Source: Vibrio echinoideorum
GTDB lineage: Bacteria > Pseudomonadota > Gammaproteobacteria > Enterobacterales > Vibrionaceae
Assembly: GCF_024347455.1 (NCBI RefSeq)
Contig: NZ_AP025484.1
Coordinates: 1,488,001 to 1,552,000, forward strand
Length of the DNA: 64,000 nt
Direction: 5' to 3'
Shown: positions 16,737 through 25,122 of the stretch, in pieces
Numbering within the stretch: the stretch's first letter is position 1
How the letters are laid out: each line of letters begins with the position of its first letter
Made by a program: the position numbers and the translations under genes
The notes under the pieces: generated by a model
Databases searched by the model: none
What the model saw: only the letters and a program-made list of their open reading frames with translations
Told to the model about the DNA's origin: nothing

Positions 16737-17690
16737 TTATTCCGTCACACCACTCTCTATTTCATTGGCAACACTTTTAATCAATCGACGCATCCACTGA
16801 TGGTCTGGATTGGTTTGTAACAATGGGCTCCATGCCATCTTCACCTCAAAAGGTTCAATAGCGAAAGGTGCCGGTTTGATTAACAACCTAGGATTGTTGC
16901 GCTGTAACTGTGCCGCTTTGGTTGGAATGGTAAGGAGCAGATTTTTCTGTTGAGCGAAGAGAATCGCCGACAAATAATGTCGAGTAAACACCGTAATATT
17001 TCGGGTTTTACCGATACGCATTAGTGCTTCATCAATCCAACCCAGCTTTTGTGCTTCGCTTGGGTTGATCCCAACACCTGTGCCCATCCCTGTCTTACTC
17101 ACCCAAATATGTTGCGCCTTTAAATAAGACAAAATATCAAAGTTATCAGCAATCGGGTTATCACAGCTAAATAAGCAGGAGAACCCGTCGTGCCAAAGGC
17201 TCATCTGGTGAAACGACTGTGGAATATCATCAAATCGGTTGATGATAATATCAACAGTGCCTTGTTCCACATCCTTATAGCTCACATCACTTGGCGTCAT
17301 GATATCCAATCGAATTTTCGGAGCTATTTCGCTCAGTTTTTTAAGCAATGGCTGAATAATGGTCGATTCTGCATAGTCACTCGCCATGATACGAAACACG
17401 CGTTCGCTGTCTTCCGCATTAAACTCAGTTGTGGGTTGTAGCGTCTTCTCTACATTCGCCAATATATTACGGATCAGTGGTTGCAACTTATGTGCGCGCT
17501 CGGTTGGTACCATCCCTTCACTTGTTCTCACCAACAATGGGTCTTCAAACAGATCCCTTAATCGACGTAGGCCATTACTCATGGCGGGTTGAGTAATTCC
17601 TAGCTGATTTGCCGCACGTGTTACGTTTCTTTCACGTAGCAACATGTCTAAATACACAAGTAAATTAAGGTCTATACGAGCAATATTCAT
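16737..17690 (-). CDS. LysR family regulator between glcB and aceA
   Basis: 317 aa with the N-terminal LysR helix-turn-helix (DLNLLVYLDMLLRERNVTRA, then LGITQPAMSNGLRRLRDLF) and a C-terminal substrate-binding domain. Located between the two glyoxylate-shunt genes and divergent from aceA, it is probably their regulator. No Shine-Dalgarno sequence is visible before the ATG; instead the 20-nt element overlaps the start codon, suggesting autoregulation by start-site occlusion. The effector is unknown. Confidence 0.88.
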   Translation of the reverse strand: MNIARIDLNLLVYLDMLLRERNVTRAANQLGITQPAMSNGLRRLRDLFEDPLLVRTSEGMVPTERAHKLQPLIRNILANVEKTLQPTTEFNAEDSERVFRIMASDYAESTIIQPLLKKLSEIAPKIRLDIMTPSDVSYKDVEQGTVDIIINRFDDIPQSFHQMSLWHDGFSCLFSCDNPIADNFDILSYLKAQHIWVSKTGMGTGVGINPSEAQKLGWIDEALMRIGKTRNITVFTRHYLSAILFAQQKNLLLTIPTKAAQLQRNNPRLLIKPAPFAIEPFEVKMAWSPLLQTNPDHQWMRRLIKSVANEIESGVTE

Positions 17691-17702
17691 ATAAAAAATA
17701 CC
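17683..17702. promoter_or_regulatory. 20-nt element, copy 2 (overlaps the lysR start, aceA promoter side)
   Basis: A perfect copy of the element at 16705-16724, 978 nt away. It covers the first codons of lysR and lies about 130 nt upstream of aceA. Confidence 0.55.
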
Positions 17703-17831
17703 GAATATAATAACTATAAATTAACAAAATTATCACATACATGGTTATTCTTTGTCCATGGTTAGATTTAGTCCAAATCAAATGACCTCGCCAAATTGGC
17801 CAACATGTCCACGAGAAACTAAGGAATAGTT

Positions 17832-19430
17832 ATGTCGCAAATTACACAAGATATCGAAATGATTGAAGTTGCAAAAAGCGCTGCTGGTGCTCCATGGGAT
17901 GCAATCAACCCTGAATCTGCAGCTCGTATGCGAGCTCAAAACAAATTCAAAACAGGTCTGGATATTGCGCAATACACGGCAGACATCATGCGTGCAGACA
18001 TGGCGGCCTACGACGAAGACAGCTCTCAGTACACGCAGTCTTTAGGTTGTTGGCATGGTTTTATCGGCCAACAAAAGCTGATTTCTATTAAAAAGCACTT
18101 CGATGGCAAAACCGATCGTCGTTACCTATACCTTTCGGGTTGGATGGTTGCTGCACTTCGTTCAGATTTCGGTCCACTACCAGACCAATCAATGCATGAG
18201 AAGACATCGGTAGCAGGCTTAGTAGAAGAGCTATACACCTTCCTACGCCAAGCTGATGCTCGTGAACTGGGTGGTTTATTCCGTCAGCTAGATGCTGCTC
18301 GTGAAGCTGGCGACGTTAACCTGCAAGACCGTCTCCAAGATAAAATCGACAATCATGTGACTCACGTAGTGCCAATCATCGCTGATATCGATGCAGGTTT
18401 CGGTAACGCAGAAGCGACCTACCTAATGGCTAAGCAAATGATTGAAGCAGGGGCATGTTGTCTACAAATTGAAAACCAAGTAGCCGATGAAAAGCAATGT
18501 GGCCACCAAGACGGTAAAGTAACGGTTCCGCACGCTGACTTCCACGCGAAACTTCGCGCACTTCGTTACGCTTTCCTTGAACTAGGCATCGACAACGGCG
18601 TTATTGTCGCTCGTACCGATTCACAAGGTGCTGGCCTAACAAAAGAAATTGCAGTAGTGAAAGAGCCAGGCGACCAAGGCGATATCTACAACTCATACCT
18701 AGATGTTGAAGAGATCGATGTTGCAGATATGGCTGAAGGTGATGTTTGCTTTAACCGCGACGGCAAGCTAGTTCGTCCTAAGCGTCTACCATCTGGCTTG
18801 TACCAATTCCGTGAAGGTACTGGTGAAGACCGCTGCGTATTTGACTGTATCGAAGCTATCAACGCAGGCGCTGACTTACTTTGGATTGAGACTGAGAAGC
18901 CACACATTGGTCAAATCAAAGAGATGATGGACGGCGTACGTGAAATTCACCCTAACGCGAAACTGGTATACAACAACTCTCCATCATTCAACTGGACGCT
19001 AAACTTCCGTCAACAAGCATACGATACAATGGCAGCAGAAGGTAAAGACGTATCAGCTTACGACCGTGCAAGCCTAATGAGCGCGGAGTATGACGAAACT
19101 GAACTTTCTGCAAGTGCAGACGAGAAGATTCGTACGTTCCAAGCCGATGCGTCTCGTGAAGCAGGTATCTTCCACCACTTGATTACTTTGCCTACGTACC
19201 ACACAGCGGCACTGTCTACCGACAACCTTGCAAAAGAGTATTTCGGAGACCAAGGCATGCTGGGCTACGTTGCGAATGTTCAACGTAAAGAGATCCGCCA
19301 AGGCATCGCATGTGTTAAACACCAAAACATGTCGGGTTCAGACATGGGTGATGACCACAAAGAGTACTTTGCTGGTGAAAACGCACTAAAAGCAGCGGGT
19401 GAAGCGAATACATCAAATCAATTTGATTAA
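17832..19430 (+). CDS. aceA: Isocitrate lyase (long type)
   Basis: Cleaves isocitrate to succinate and glyoxylate. At 532 aa it is the long form known from Pseudomonas and Vibrio. The active-site motif KQCGH has catalytic C223, and IADIDAGFGNAEATY carries the metal-binding acidic residues. AAGGA precedes the ATG. The gene is divergent from the LysR regulator and ends in a terminator at 19463. With glcB it lets acetyl-CoA from taurine, acetate or fatty acids be assimilated. Confidence 0.96.
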   Translation: MSQITQDIEMIEVAKSAAGAPWDAINPESAARMRAQNKFKTGLDIAQYTADIMRADMAAYDEDSSQYTQSLGCWHGFIGQQKLISIKKHFDGKTDRRYLYLSGWMVAALRSDFGPLPDQSMHEKTSVAGLVEELYTFLRQADARELGGLFRQLDAAREAGDVNLQDRLQDKIDNHVTHVVPIIADIDAGFGNAEATYLMAKQMIEAGACCLQIENQVADEKQCGHQDGKVTVPHADFHAKLRALRYAFLELGIDNGVIVARTDSQGAGLTKEIAVVKEPGDQGDIYNSYLDVEEIDVADMAEGDVCFNRDGKLVRPKRLPSGLYQFREGTGEDRCVFDCIEAINAGADLLWIETEKPHIGQIKEMMDGVREIHPNAKLVYNNSPSFNWTLNFRQQAYDTMAAEGKDVSAYDRASLMSAEYDETELSASADEKIRTFQADASREAGIFHHLITLPTYHTAALSTDNLAKEYFGDQGMLGYVANVQRKEIRQGIACVKHQNMSGSDMGDDHKEYFAGENALKAAGEANTSNQFD

Positions 19431-19462
19431 TCGCTAACAGCTTTCCCCCAATAAAATCTCCC

Positions 19463-19503
19463 CCTCCTCATTCCCTGTTAGGTTTTCGGAGGGAGGAGGT
19501 TTT
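19463..19503 (+). terminator. Probable terminator of aceA
   Basis: CCTCCTC (19463-19469) pairs with GAGGAGG (19493-19499), followed by TTTT. The loop is long (23 nt) and may pair internally. Confidence 0.55.
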
Positions 19504-19537
19504 GAGATGAAGCTTGTACTGCCAGCTTCATCTCAAA
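19501..19537. repeat. Perfect 14-bp inverted repeat
   Basis: TTTGAGATGAAGCT at 19501-19514 and its exact complement at 19524-19537, with a 9-nt loop. There is no T-tract on either side, so it is an RNA hairpin of unknown role behind aceA. Confidence 0.7.
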
Positions 19538-19607
19538 GCCTCAGATTTGTGTTCCATACCACTGTTACGCTAGAAAATTCTGTTTAAGCTAACTATATTC
19601 ATATTTT

Positions 19608-19639
19608 TTGATATTCCTGTTTATTGATATTCCTATTTG
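19608..19639. repeat. 16-nt direct repeat in the leader of the ART-like gene
   Basis: TTGATATTCCTGTTTA followed directly by TTGATATTCCTATTTG (2 differences), ending 12 nt before the start codon. Confidence 0.65.
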
Positions 19640-19651
19640 TTGAGAGTGCCT

Positions 19652-20230
19652 ATGACTTCAATACCGACACACCTACAAGATGCAAAAACGTTGCTATCAG
19701 AAAATGGCTTCGCTACTGGTGATACTTGGTATCACGGCACGTCTTCAGCTTTACTTGCGTCTATTCAAGGTCAAGGGCTAAAGCGCTCTGGAGACAAAGC
19801 GCTCAACGAAGCGGCTTCAAAAACTATGGCGACCATTGGCAACAACTACACAGAATCCGTTGAACCCGTCTTCTTAACTCAGAGTAAAGAACTGGCGTAT
19901 TACTGGGCTCAGCAAACCATTCGCGAGCGCAGCACTCGTTTTGAGGGTGAAGAGCACCCTATCGTGTTAGCAGTCAGTCTCTCTGAAAAACAACAAGCAA
20001 AAGTAAAACCGGACGTAGGCGCAATGAGCCTGTTGATGATGAGTGTTGGCGAGCAATTCATGGTTCATTTAGCTCAAGTCTATCAAGAGAACAACATCTC
20101 AGGTCCAGATATTGAACTGCGAACGGCTGACCGTATGGACTACTTGAATAAACTTGGAATGGCGTACATTGATGAAGACATCAGCCGTGCTTGTGTTCAA
20201 GAGTTATTGGAACCCGAACTGACCAGCTAA
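19652..20230 (+). CDS. Small protein with an ADP-ribosyltransferase-like (YHGT) fold
   Basis: 192 aa from the ATG at 19652 (a TTG at 19637 would add 5 residues; GAGAG lies upstream of the ATG). The N-terminal WYHGTSSALLASIQGQGL and later VFLTQSKELAYYWAQ segments resemble the H...Y parts of the ART/PARP/Tpt1-like fold, where His and Tyr hold NAD. A clear third catalytic residue is not assigned. There is no signal peptide, so it is likely cytoplasmic. It stands alone between aceA and the lipoprotein gene. It could be an RNA 2'-phosphotransferase relative or a non-catalytic member; no substrate can be named. Confidence 0.65.
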   Translation: MTSIPTHLQDAKTLLSENGFATGDTWYHGTSSALLASIQGQGLKRSGDKALNEAASKTMATIGNNYTESVEPVFLTQSKELAYYWAQQTIRERSTRFEGEEHPIVLAVSLSEKQQAKVKPDVGAMSLLMMSVGEQFMVHLAQVYQENNISGPDIELRTADRMDYLNKLGMAYIDEDISRACVQELLEPELTS

Positions 20231-20348
20231 TAGCGTTCAATTAACCGACCTTAATTAGAATTAAAAATGGCTCCCAATACGGAACCATTTCTACTTTCTG
20301 TATACAGACATAAGTTACCTAAAAATATAGGTATTGAAAATATCCATA

Positions 20349-20723
20349 CTATAGACACAGACGGCCTTGCTGCGCAGCTTGCATCATTTCGATATCACCT
20401 TGTAGCGAACGATAAACGACGGTATTCCACACCTCACCATTATCCATTTCAAACTCGATAGCATAGTTCAAACCGGCGACGACCTGAGTTCGAACACTCA
20501 AGATTTGTTTGAGCTCAGCAGCGGTATTCATTTGACCAAGAACCGCGTTTAAAGCTTGCTCAGCTTGAGGTGTGATATCACTTTTCGACCAACCGCCAGT
20601 AAGGTTCTGAGTACTACAGATAGGATTCGCTTTCTCTTGTGATTGAGTCATCACTTCGCCCTTCTGACTGCATCCAGCTAAAACTACGACACCTACCAAA
20701 GTAACCAATAATGCTTTTCTCAT
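20349..20723 (-). CDS. Cystatin-like lipoprotein
   Basis: 124 aa. A lipoprotein signal (VLAGC lipobox, Cys18) anchors it in the envelope. The mature part contains QVVAGLNYAIEFEMDNG, which fits the cystatin QxVxG loop and following strand, so a cystatin-type fold is likely. Cystatins inhibit papain-like cysteine proteases; bacterial ones are less studied. It lies just downstream of a secreted metalloprotease gene but behind that gene's terminator, so it is separately expressed. Whether it protects the cell from proteases is speculation. Confidence 0.75.
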   Translation of the reverse strand: MRKALLVTLVGVVVLAGCSQKGEVMTQSQEKANPICSTQNLTGGWSKSDITPQAEQALNAVLGQMNTAAELKQILSVRTQVVAGLNYAIEFEMDNGEVWNTVVYRSLQGDIEMMQAAQQGRLCL

Positions 20724-20865
20724 AAATCCTCACTAAATAATTCATTCAGCCATTAACGAGTGTTCACTCTCAATGGTGTTTCATATGCCTTCAAGATTAA
20801 ACCTCAAATGTCATCACTTCATCAGGAATCATGGTGTCGCTAATCCATAAACACAGAACAGTGTC

Positions 20866-20900
20866 AGAAAAAACAAAGCCGGACATTCATGCCCAGCTTT
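20866..20900 (-). terminator. Terminator of the collagenase gene
   Basis: AAAGC...GCTTT outer stem with an inner GGGCAT/ATGTCC stem (20875-20900). On the minus strand it is followed by G and six T. Confidence 0.7.
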
Positions 20901-20986
20901 TATCCACCGGATATTGTGACCCTTTATAGGAGTAACGTTTTAGATGGTGCTATTTGTTAATGCCATTTTATCTAGTGCTATGTTGG

Positions 20987-23443
20987 TTAATGAAAGTACA
21001 CCAACATCTCGACATCATCCCCTTGTTGTTCTGCACTCAGTAAGAAGTGTAAATAGCCTTCTTCTGTTACAGGGATTTGCAGATACTCATTACTGCCTGC
21101 GTAGTTAGACGCATACTCGTGCTGCCCTGCGGTTGGCCAATATGTACTGCTAGCAAACAGATCGACATTACCAGTATCTGGTTGAGCGGTGTTTTTGTCC
21201 GTTAACCACACTCGCACCTCTTGCACACCTTCTGGAACATACACCGCAGCATAGCGACGTTGATGGACAGTCAGGATTTGAGCTTTACCAGATTCAAAGA
21301 TCACTGGCGTTAAATCATCTTGTTCTTGGATTGGTGGTGTTGGCGTTTTTGTCTCTACGGATGCCACCAGCGTCACATCACTAAAATCGGTGCGACCCGT
21401 GATGCTCATGTAGTAACGACCCGGTTTGATATAACCCGATGAACCAGGTTCGAACGCCACAACTTCATTGCTGCCGTTGCCGTATTGGCTAAACTCGAAG
21501 TCGTAATAATGCGCCTCTTTACCGTAACTCATATAGAGGTCAGCATCACCTTGGCTTTGGCCCAGAGCATTACCTTCAATCGAAACCTCAAAATGCGTGG
21601 TGTTCTCTGGTACATCAATGTAGAAAAGCTGTTCGCTATAAGCCGTGCCGGTTAACAGCACATCTTGGTTTGAGACAAGCACAGTGACTTGATCTGTCGG
21701 CTCTGTGGGATCAGTCGGCTCTCCTGGGTTAGGATCCGGGTTTGGTATTTCAGGCTCGGTTGAAACTGATTCTAACCAACGTTCAAACTCACCATTGTAT
21801 TGCTGACCCAACACTTTTACCTGTTGCGCCCATTCGGAAAACTGACCAGTACGAGACAGTGCCAACAAGCTCTGCACTTCTTGAGGATGTTCTTCCATCA
21901 TAAAGCGCACCGCCAAGTAGCCCCAGCGATAGATACGATTAGAATCATGGGAGTAAGTGGTTGCAAGCACATCCGATAAGCTCATCTTCCCGCTGTTAAT
22001 CAAGCTTACCGCAGCATCGTAGCCTTGCTTGTAATGCATGTACTCGGCAAAACCTTCTAGCCACCACACGACGTAGCCATGCGCCAAATTGTCGTTAAAC
22101 GAACCATATTGGTTAAAGCGGGCATCGAGATAGTGTGTGTATTCATGTTCTAAATTGAGAATAGCCAGGTCATCACCATTATCGTAACGATAAGCTACAA
22201 AACGCGCTACGTTGCCTACCTCTGATGGGTTTCCTTCTAAGTACTGACCACCGTTGTCTGTGGTGTTACCAAATAAGAAAGCGGAGTAATCCACATAGCT
22301 GCCTTTGCTCCCGAACACCGCGACTTCTACTCGGTCGTTGTTATCGTCTGCGACGGGTTGTTGACCGGTATTTGCCACATGATGAAAATCCGCCTCTTTC
22401 GTTGCCAACACATCACATGCTTCCATAGCTTGTGACTGGCTTAAATCTTGAGAACGAATAATCGCAGGCCCTTGGCATTCATGACGATTAGGAAGAACAC
22501 GCATGGCTAGATCACGTTTGGCTTGCTCAATATTCAAGCCATTTAGACCTTCCGGTGCGAAATAGCTCATCATTTCTACTGCCGCTAACCAAAGTTTGTC
22601 GTGCTCACTGCCAAGCGGGTTTTGTACCATCACTTGCTGCATAACTCGCAACGCTTTGTCTTTAGTTTCTTTGTTTGGGCTTGCAAGTAAGCGACCTGTT
22701 TCACGGACTGCGTTATAAACAAGAAAGCCGGCATCAGTATCCAGTGCCCATGAGTTATCACGAGCGAACGCTGCAAGTGTATCGATATGCTGAGTATGAC
22801 TCGCCATATAATCGTAAAAATCATCTCTAGCCGCGTGACCAGCCATTGCTCGAAACAGATTGTTTAACCCGTCGACCCATTGTGAGTCTTGCGCAGTTTC
22901 TCGGTTAAAGTGGCGAAGTGCCGCAAGTTGCGCATCCATAGTCAGCGGCAGCTGCTTAACATTATCTACCATAAGAGTCAGACTTTTCATTGCACCAGTT
23001 TGCTGTCGGCCTTGGTCTAAAGCATTAGGGTTAGCGAGGAACAAGTTGGTCGACAGTGCAAAACGTTGGCTCAGCACATCAGAAAAATCTTCCGCTTGCG
23101 CGTTATAGCGAACGTAATAAGCGGCGCGAACAAACTCGCCAAGGTTTTCGAGTTTACGAGCTTGTTCTTCTTCACCTCGATAACTGGCAATTTCTAGGTT
23201 CAGCGTGGCTTGAATACGGCTTAAGCTCGCTTCACTGTAAATGTTGTTTAATGCATTTTCAGATGCAGAGAACCAAGAACCATAGCAACTGTAGTCCGCC
23301 GTAGAGACAGAAAGAGCGAGATCAGAGGCCAACTGAAGATCAGAAACATCACATTGATTTTCGGCAAAAGAGAAACTGGAAACACTGGCAAGCACACAAG
23401 CGATCGCCAAACGATGACGTGGGAATAAACGGGTATGAGACAT
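20987..23443 (-). CDS. Secreted M9-family metalloprotease (collagenase) with two C-terminal PPC domains
   Basis: 818 aa. A signal peptide covers residues 1 to about 27. An M9 N-terminal helical domain precedes the zinc site HEYTH (H433, E434, H437), with the likely third ligand E463 in [10 protein letters not shown] Pro/Asp/Thr-rich linker near 568-590 separates the catalytic part from two pre-peptidase C-terminal beta domains (about 590-690 and 705-818). It resembles Vibrio collagenases that digest collagen or gelatin. It is monocistronic with its own terminator. All key residues are present, so it is probably active. Confidence 0.92.
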   Translation of the reverse strand: MSHTRLFPRHRLAIACVLASVSSFSFAENQCDVSDLQLASDLALSVSTADYSCYGSWFSASENALNNIYSEASLSRIQATLNLEIASYRGEEEQARKLENLGEFVRAAYYVRYNAQAEDFSDVLSQRFALSTNLFLANPNALDQGRQQTGAMKSLTLMVDNVKQLPLTMDAQLAALRHFNRETAQDSQWVDGLNNLFRAMAGHAARDDFYDYMASHTQHIDTLAAFARDNSWALDTDAGFLVYNAVRETGRLLASPNKETKDKALRVMQQVMVQNPLGSEHDKLWLAAVEMMSYFAPEGLNGLNIEQAKRDLAMRVLPNRHECQGPAIIRSQDLSQSQAMEACDVLATKEADFHHVANTGQQPVADDNNDRVEVAVFGSKGSYVDYSAFLFGNTTDNGGQYLEGNPSEVGNVARFVAYRYDNGDDLAILNLEHEYTHYLDARFNQYGSFNDNLAHGYVVWWLEGFAEYMHYKQGYDAAVSLINSGKMSLSDVLATTYSHDSNRIYRWGYLAVRFMMEEHPQEVQSLLALSRTGQFSEWAQQVKVLGQQYNGEFERWLESVSTEPEIPNPDPNPGEPTDPTEPTDQVTVLVSNQDVLLTGTAYSEQLFYIDVPENTTHFEVSIEGNALGQSQGDADLYMSYGKEAHYYDFEFSQYGNGSNEVVAFEPGSSGYIKPGRYYMSITGRTDFSDVTLVASVETKTPTPPIQEQDDLTPVIFESGKAQILTVHQRRYAAVYVPEGVQEVRVWLTDKNTAQPDTGNVDLFASSTYWPTAGQHEYASNYAGSNEYLQIPVTEEGYLHFLLSAEQQGDDVEMLVYFH

Positions 23444-23886
23444 ACAACACTCATTAGTTAATTATATATTTTGGGTCGCCGTTATATTCCTTACGATTAA
23501 CAAGGTGAATTCAGTTGCTTATGATTTATGAGGTTGGTTCAAAAAATAGACATTTTGCGTTATTTTATAAATTCAAAGGTTTATGCTCGACAAGAACTCA
23601 TAAGCTCAAAACACTATCGAATAATACAAACTACTGATAATAAGGTAGTTTATTTAATCATTAATTGATTTAGATATGGCAAGGCTATGTTGTTAAGGAT
23701 GACCGCAAGTAGTAAACTTGCGACCGATTATGCAACTTATCTCTCAAGTCATAGACTCAAGTAACGTTACGGCAGACTCGCTCCAAGTAACATGACTCAA
23801 AAAAATACTAAAAAATTTGTGTCCTGTAGACAGTGCAAATCGAATAAAAATAATTATATAAACCTAGGCTAGGTTCGGTTAATCAA
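23444..23886. other. Divergent intergenic region, collagenase / luxM
   Basis: 443 nt, AT-rich, with no ORF. It must hold both promoters. Two palindromes are visible: GTAACGTTAC (23761-23770) and ACCTAGGCTAGGT (23862-23874). Either could be a regulator site. It does not contain a recognisable 20-bp lux box. Confidence 0.5.
23862..23874. promoter_or_regulatory. Perfect palindrome over the luxM ribosome-binding region
   Basis: ACCTAG-G-CTAGGT ends 12 nt before the luxM ATG and includes the only plausible AGGT ribosome site, so a hairpin or a bound protein could limit luxM translation. Confidence 0.4.
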
Positions 23887-25122
23887 ATGAAAATAACGTC
23901 GTCTTTAGGCTCACTGTTGGCTAGCAGTCTGTCTATCGAAAAAAAACAGCGAGCGCTGATAGAGCTCGTTATCAGTACTTATCAGCCACAAGAACGCACT
24001 GCTCTTTTCCAAACCATTACAAAATATCGCACAAGCCAGTTGGAATTGCTTTTCCCTGAGCATCAAAATAACAGCTTCTCAGTGCTATTTGAATTGATGG
24101 ACTATCGCGATCTCATCCAACGCTATCCAAACACTTTATCGACAGAGATGACGTTGCTGGAAATGGCAGCCGGCGATTGTTACACACATTGGTTAGACTT
24201 TTGGTGTGAATGTGAAATTGCCGCAATAAAAGCGAAATCACCATTCGATGCGAGTGTATCCTCTCATATAGAACTCCCTATCAAAGACAGCGCTTACTAC
24301 GGTGCCATCATTGAACAGATAGAGAATGATCAGCTTATGGTGCAAACACCCTGTCACCCTCAAGCTATGCCAATCAGTGATGCCATCGCGTTAAGTAATC
24401 TTGAGGTTTTTATCAAGGGAGAGAAATGGTTTGAGATGCTACCTTTACTCCACCTTTCACAAACGGGTAAGCACTTTATTTTACTCAAACACCCGACCGA
24501 TGAAGCTTTCCCAACCCTAGTTTCTTCTGCGTTGATTCAAGATTGGTCTAAGAATGAAACTTGGTTAAGTTACGCGCCACCGTTCAGCAATGAACAGTGG
24601 CAATACTGTTTACCCGATCATGGTTACGATGATTTGGCTGGGTTACAGATATTCACACCGTCTACACTGTCAAAATGTCATTCTCTCCTAGAATTTGATA
24701 ATAAGTTTCAGTTACAATTGTCTGACAAAAGTGCCATATGTGAAGTGCTCCGCCTGACAGTAAGCGGTAATACTCAACAAAGACTCTATTTCCTCTATCT
24801 CGCCCAAAAAGAACTAATGAGTGTATTGCACCAAGTAGGGTACAAAATCGGCTTCACCATTATCGAGCAGCCTTTCATGCTCCAGTTTTATCAAGCTATC
24901 GATCCCAAAGCGTATTTCCATTCCGGATATTGCGAGTTGAATGATGACGGTACAACCATTTATCGTGGATTGTGGAATTTCGAAGTGATGGTCAAAGTAT
25001 TTAATAACACCGATTTTCGTCGCTACAAACGCGCAGTGCGTGAGAGTAGAAAGCTAGGCTCAGTAAAAAAAGTAAGCTCGATAGAAAAACTAAGTTCGGT
25101 AAAAAGAGATGAACATGTTTGA
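23887..25122 (+). CDS. luxM: Acyl-homoserine-lactone synthase, LuxM/AinS family
   Basis: 411 aa, matching the LuxM/AinS family, which is unrelated to LuxI and known mainly from Vibrio. The adjacent LuxN-type receptor confirms the identity. It makes an acyl-HSL autoinducer (3-hydroxy-C4-HSL in V. harveyi, C8-HSL for AinS); the acyl chain here cannot be predicted. The last about 25 residues include three hexapeptide repeats of the type KLSSVK, encoded by an 18-nt tandem repeat. The reading frame overlaps luxN by 14 nt, so the two are translated together. Confidence 0.92.
   Translation: MKITSSLGSLLASSLSIEKKQRALIELVISTYQPQERTALFQTITKYRTSQLELLFPEHQNNSFSVLFELMDYRDLIQRYPNTLSTEMTLLEMAAGDCYTHWLDFWCECEIAAIKAKSPFDASVSSHIELPIKDSAYYGAIIEQIENDQLMVQTPCHPQAMPISDAIALSNLEVFIKGEKWFEMLPLLHLSQTGKHFILLKHPTDEAFPTLVSSALIQDWSKNETWLSYAPPFSNEQWQYCLPDHGYDDLAGLQIFTPSTLSKCHSLLEFDNKFQLQLSDKSAICEVLRLTVSGNTQQRLYFLYLAQKELMSVLHQVGYKIGFTIIEQPFMLQFYQAIDPKAYFHSGYCELNDDGTTIYRGLWNFEVMVKVFNNTDFRRYKRAVRESRKLGSVKKVSSIEKLSSVKRDEHV
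25048..25101 (+). repeat. 18-nt tandem repeat inside the luxM 3' end
   Basis: Three in-frame 18-nt units (25048-25065, 25066-25083, 25084-25101) encode KLGSV/KVSSI/KLSSV-type hexapeptides at the LuxM C-terminus. Confidence 0.7.

Noticed and set aside
23862..23874. A LuxR-type lux box
   Set aside because: Only 13 nt and without the lux box consensus; kept only as a palindrome of unknown role.
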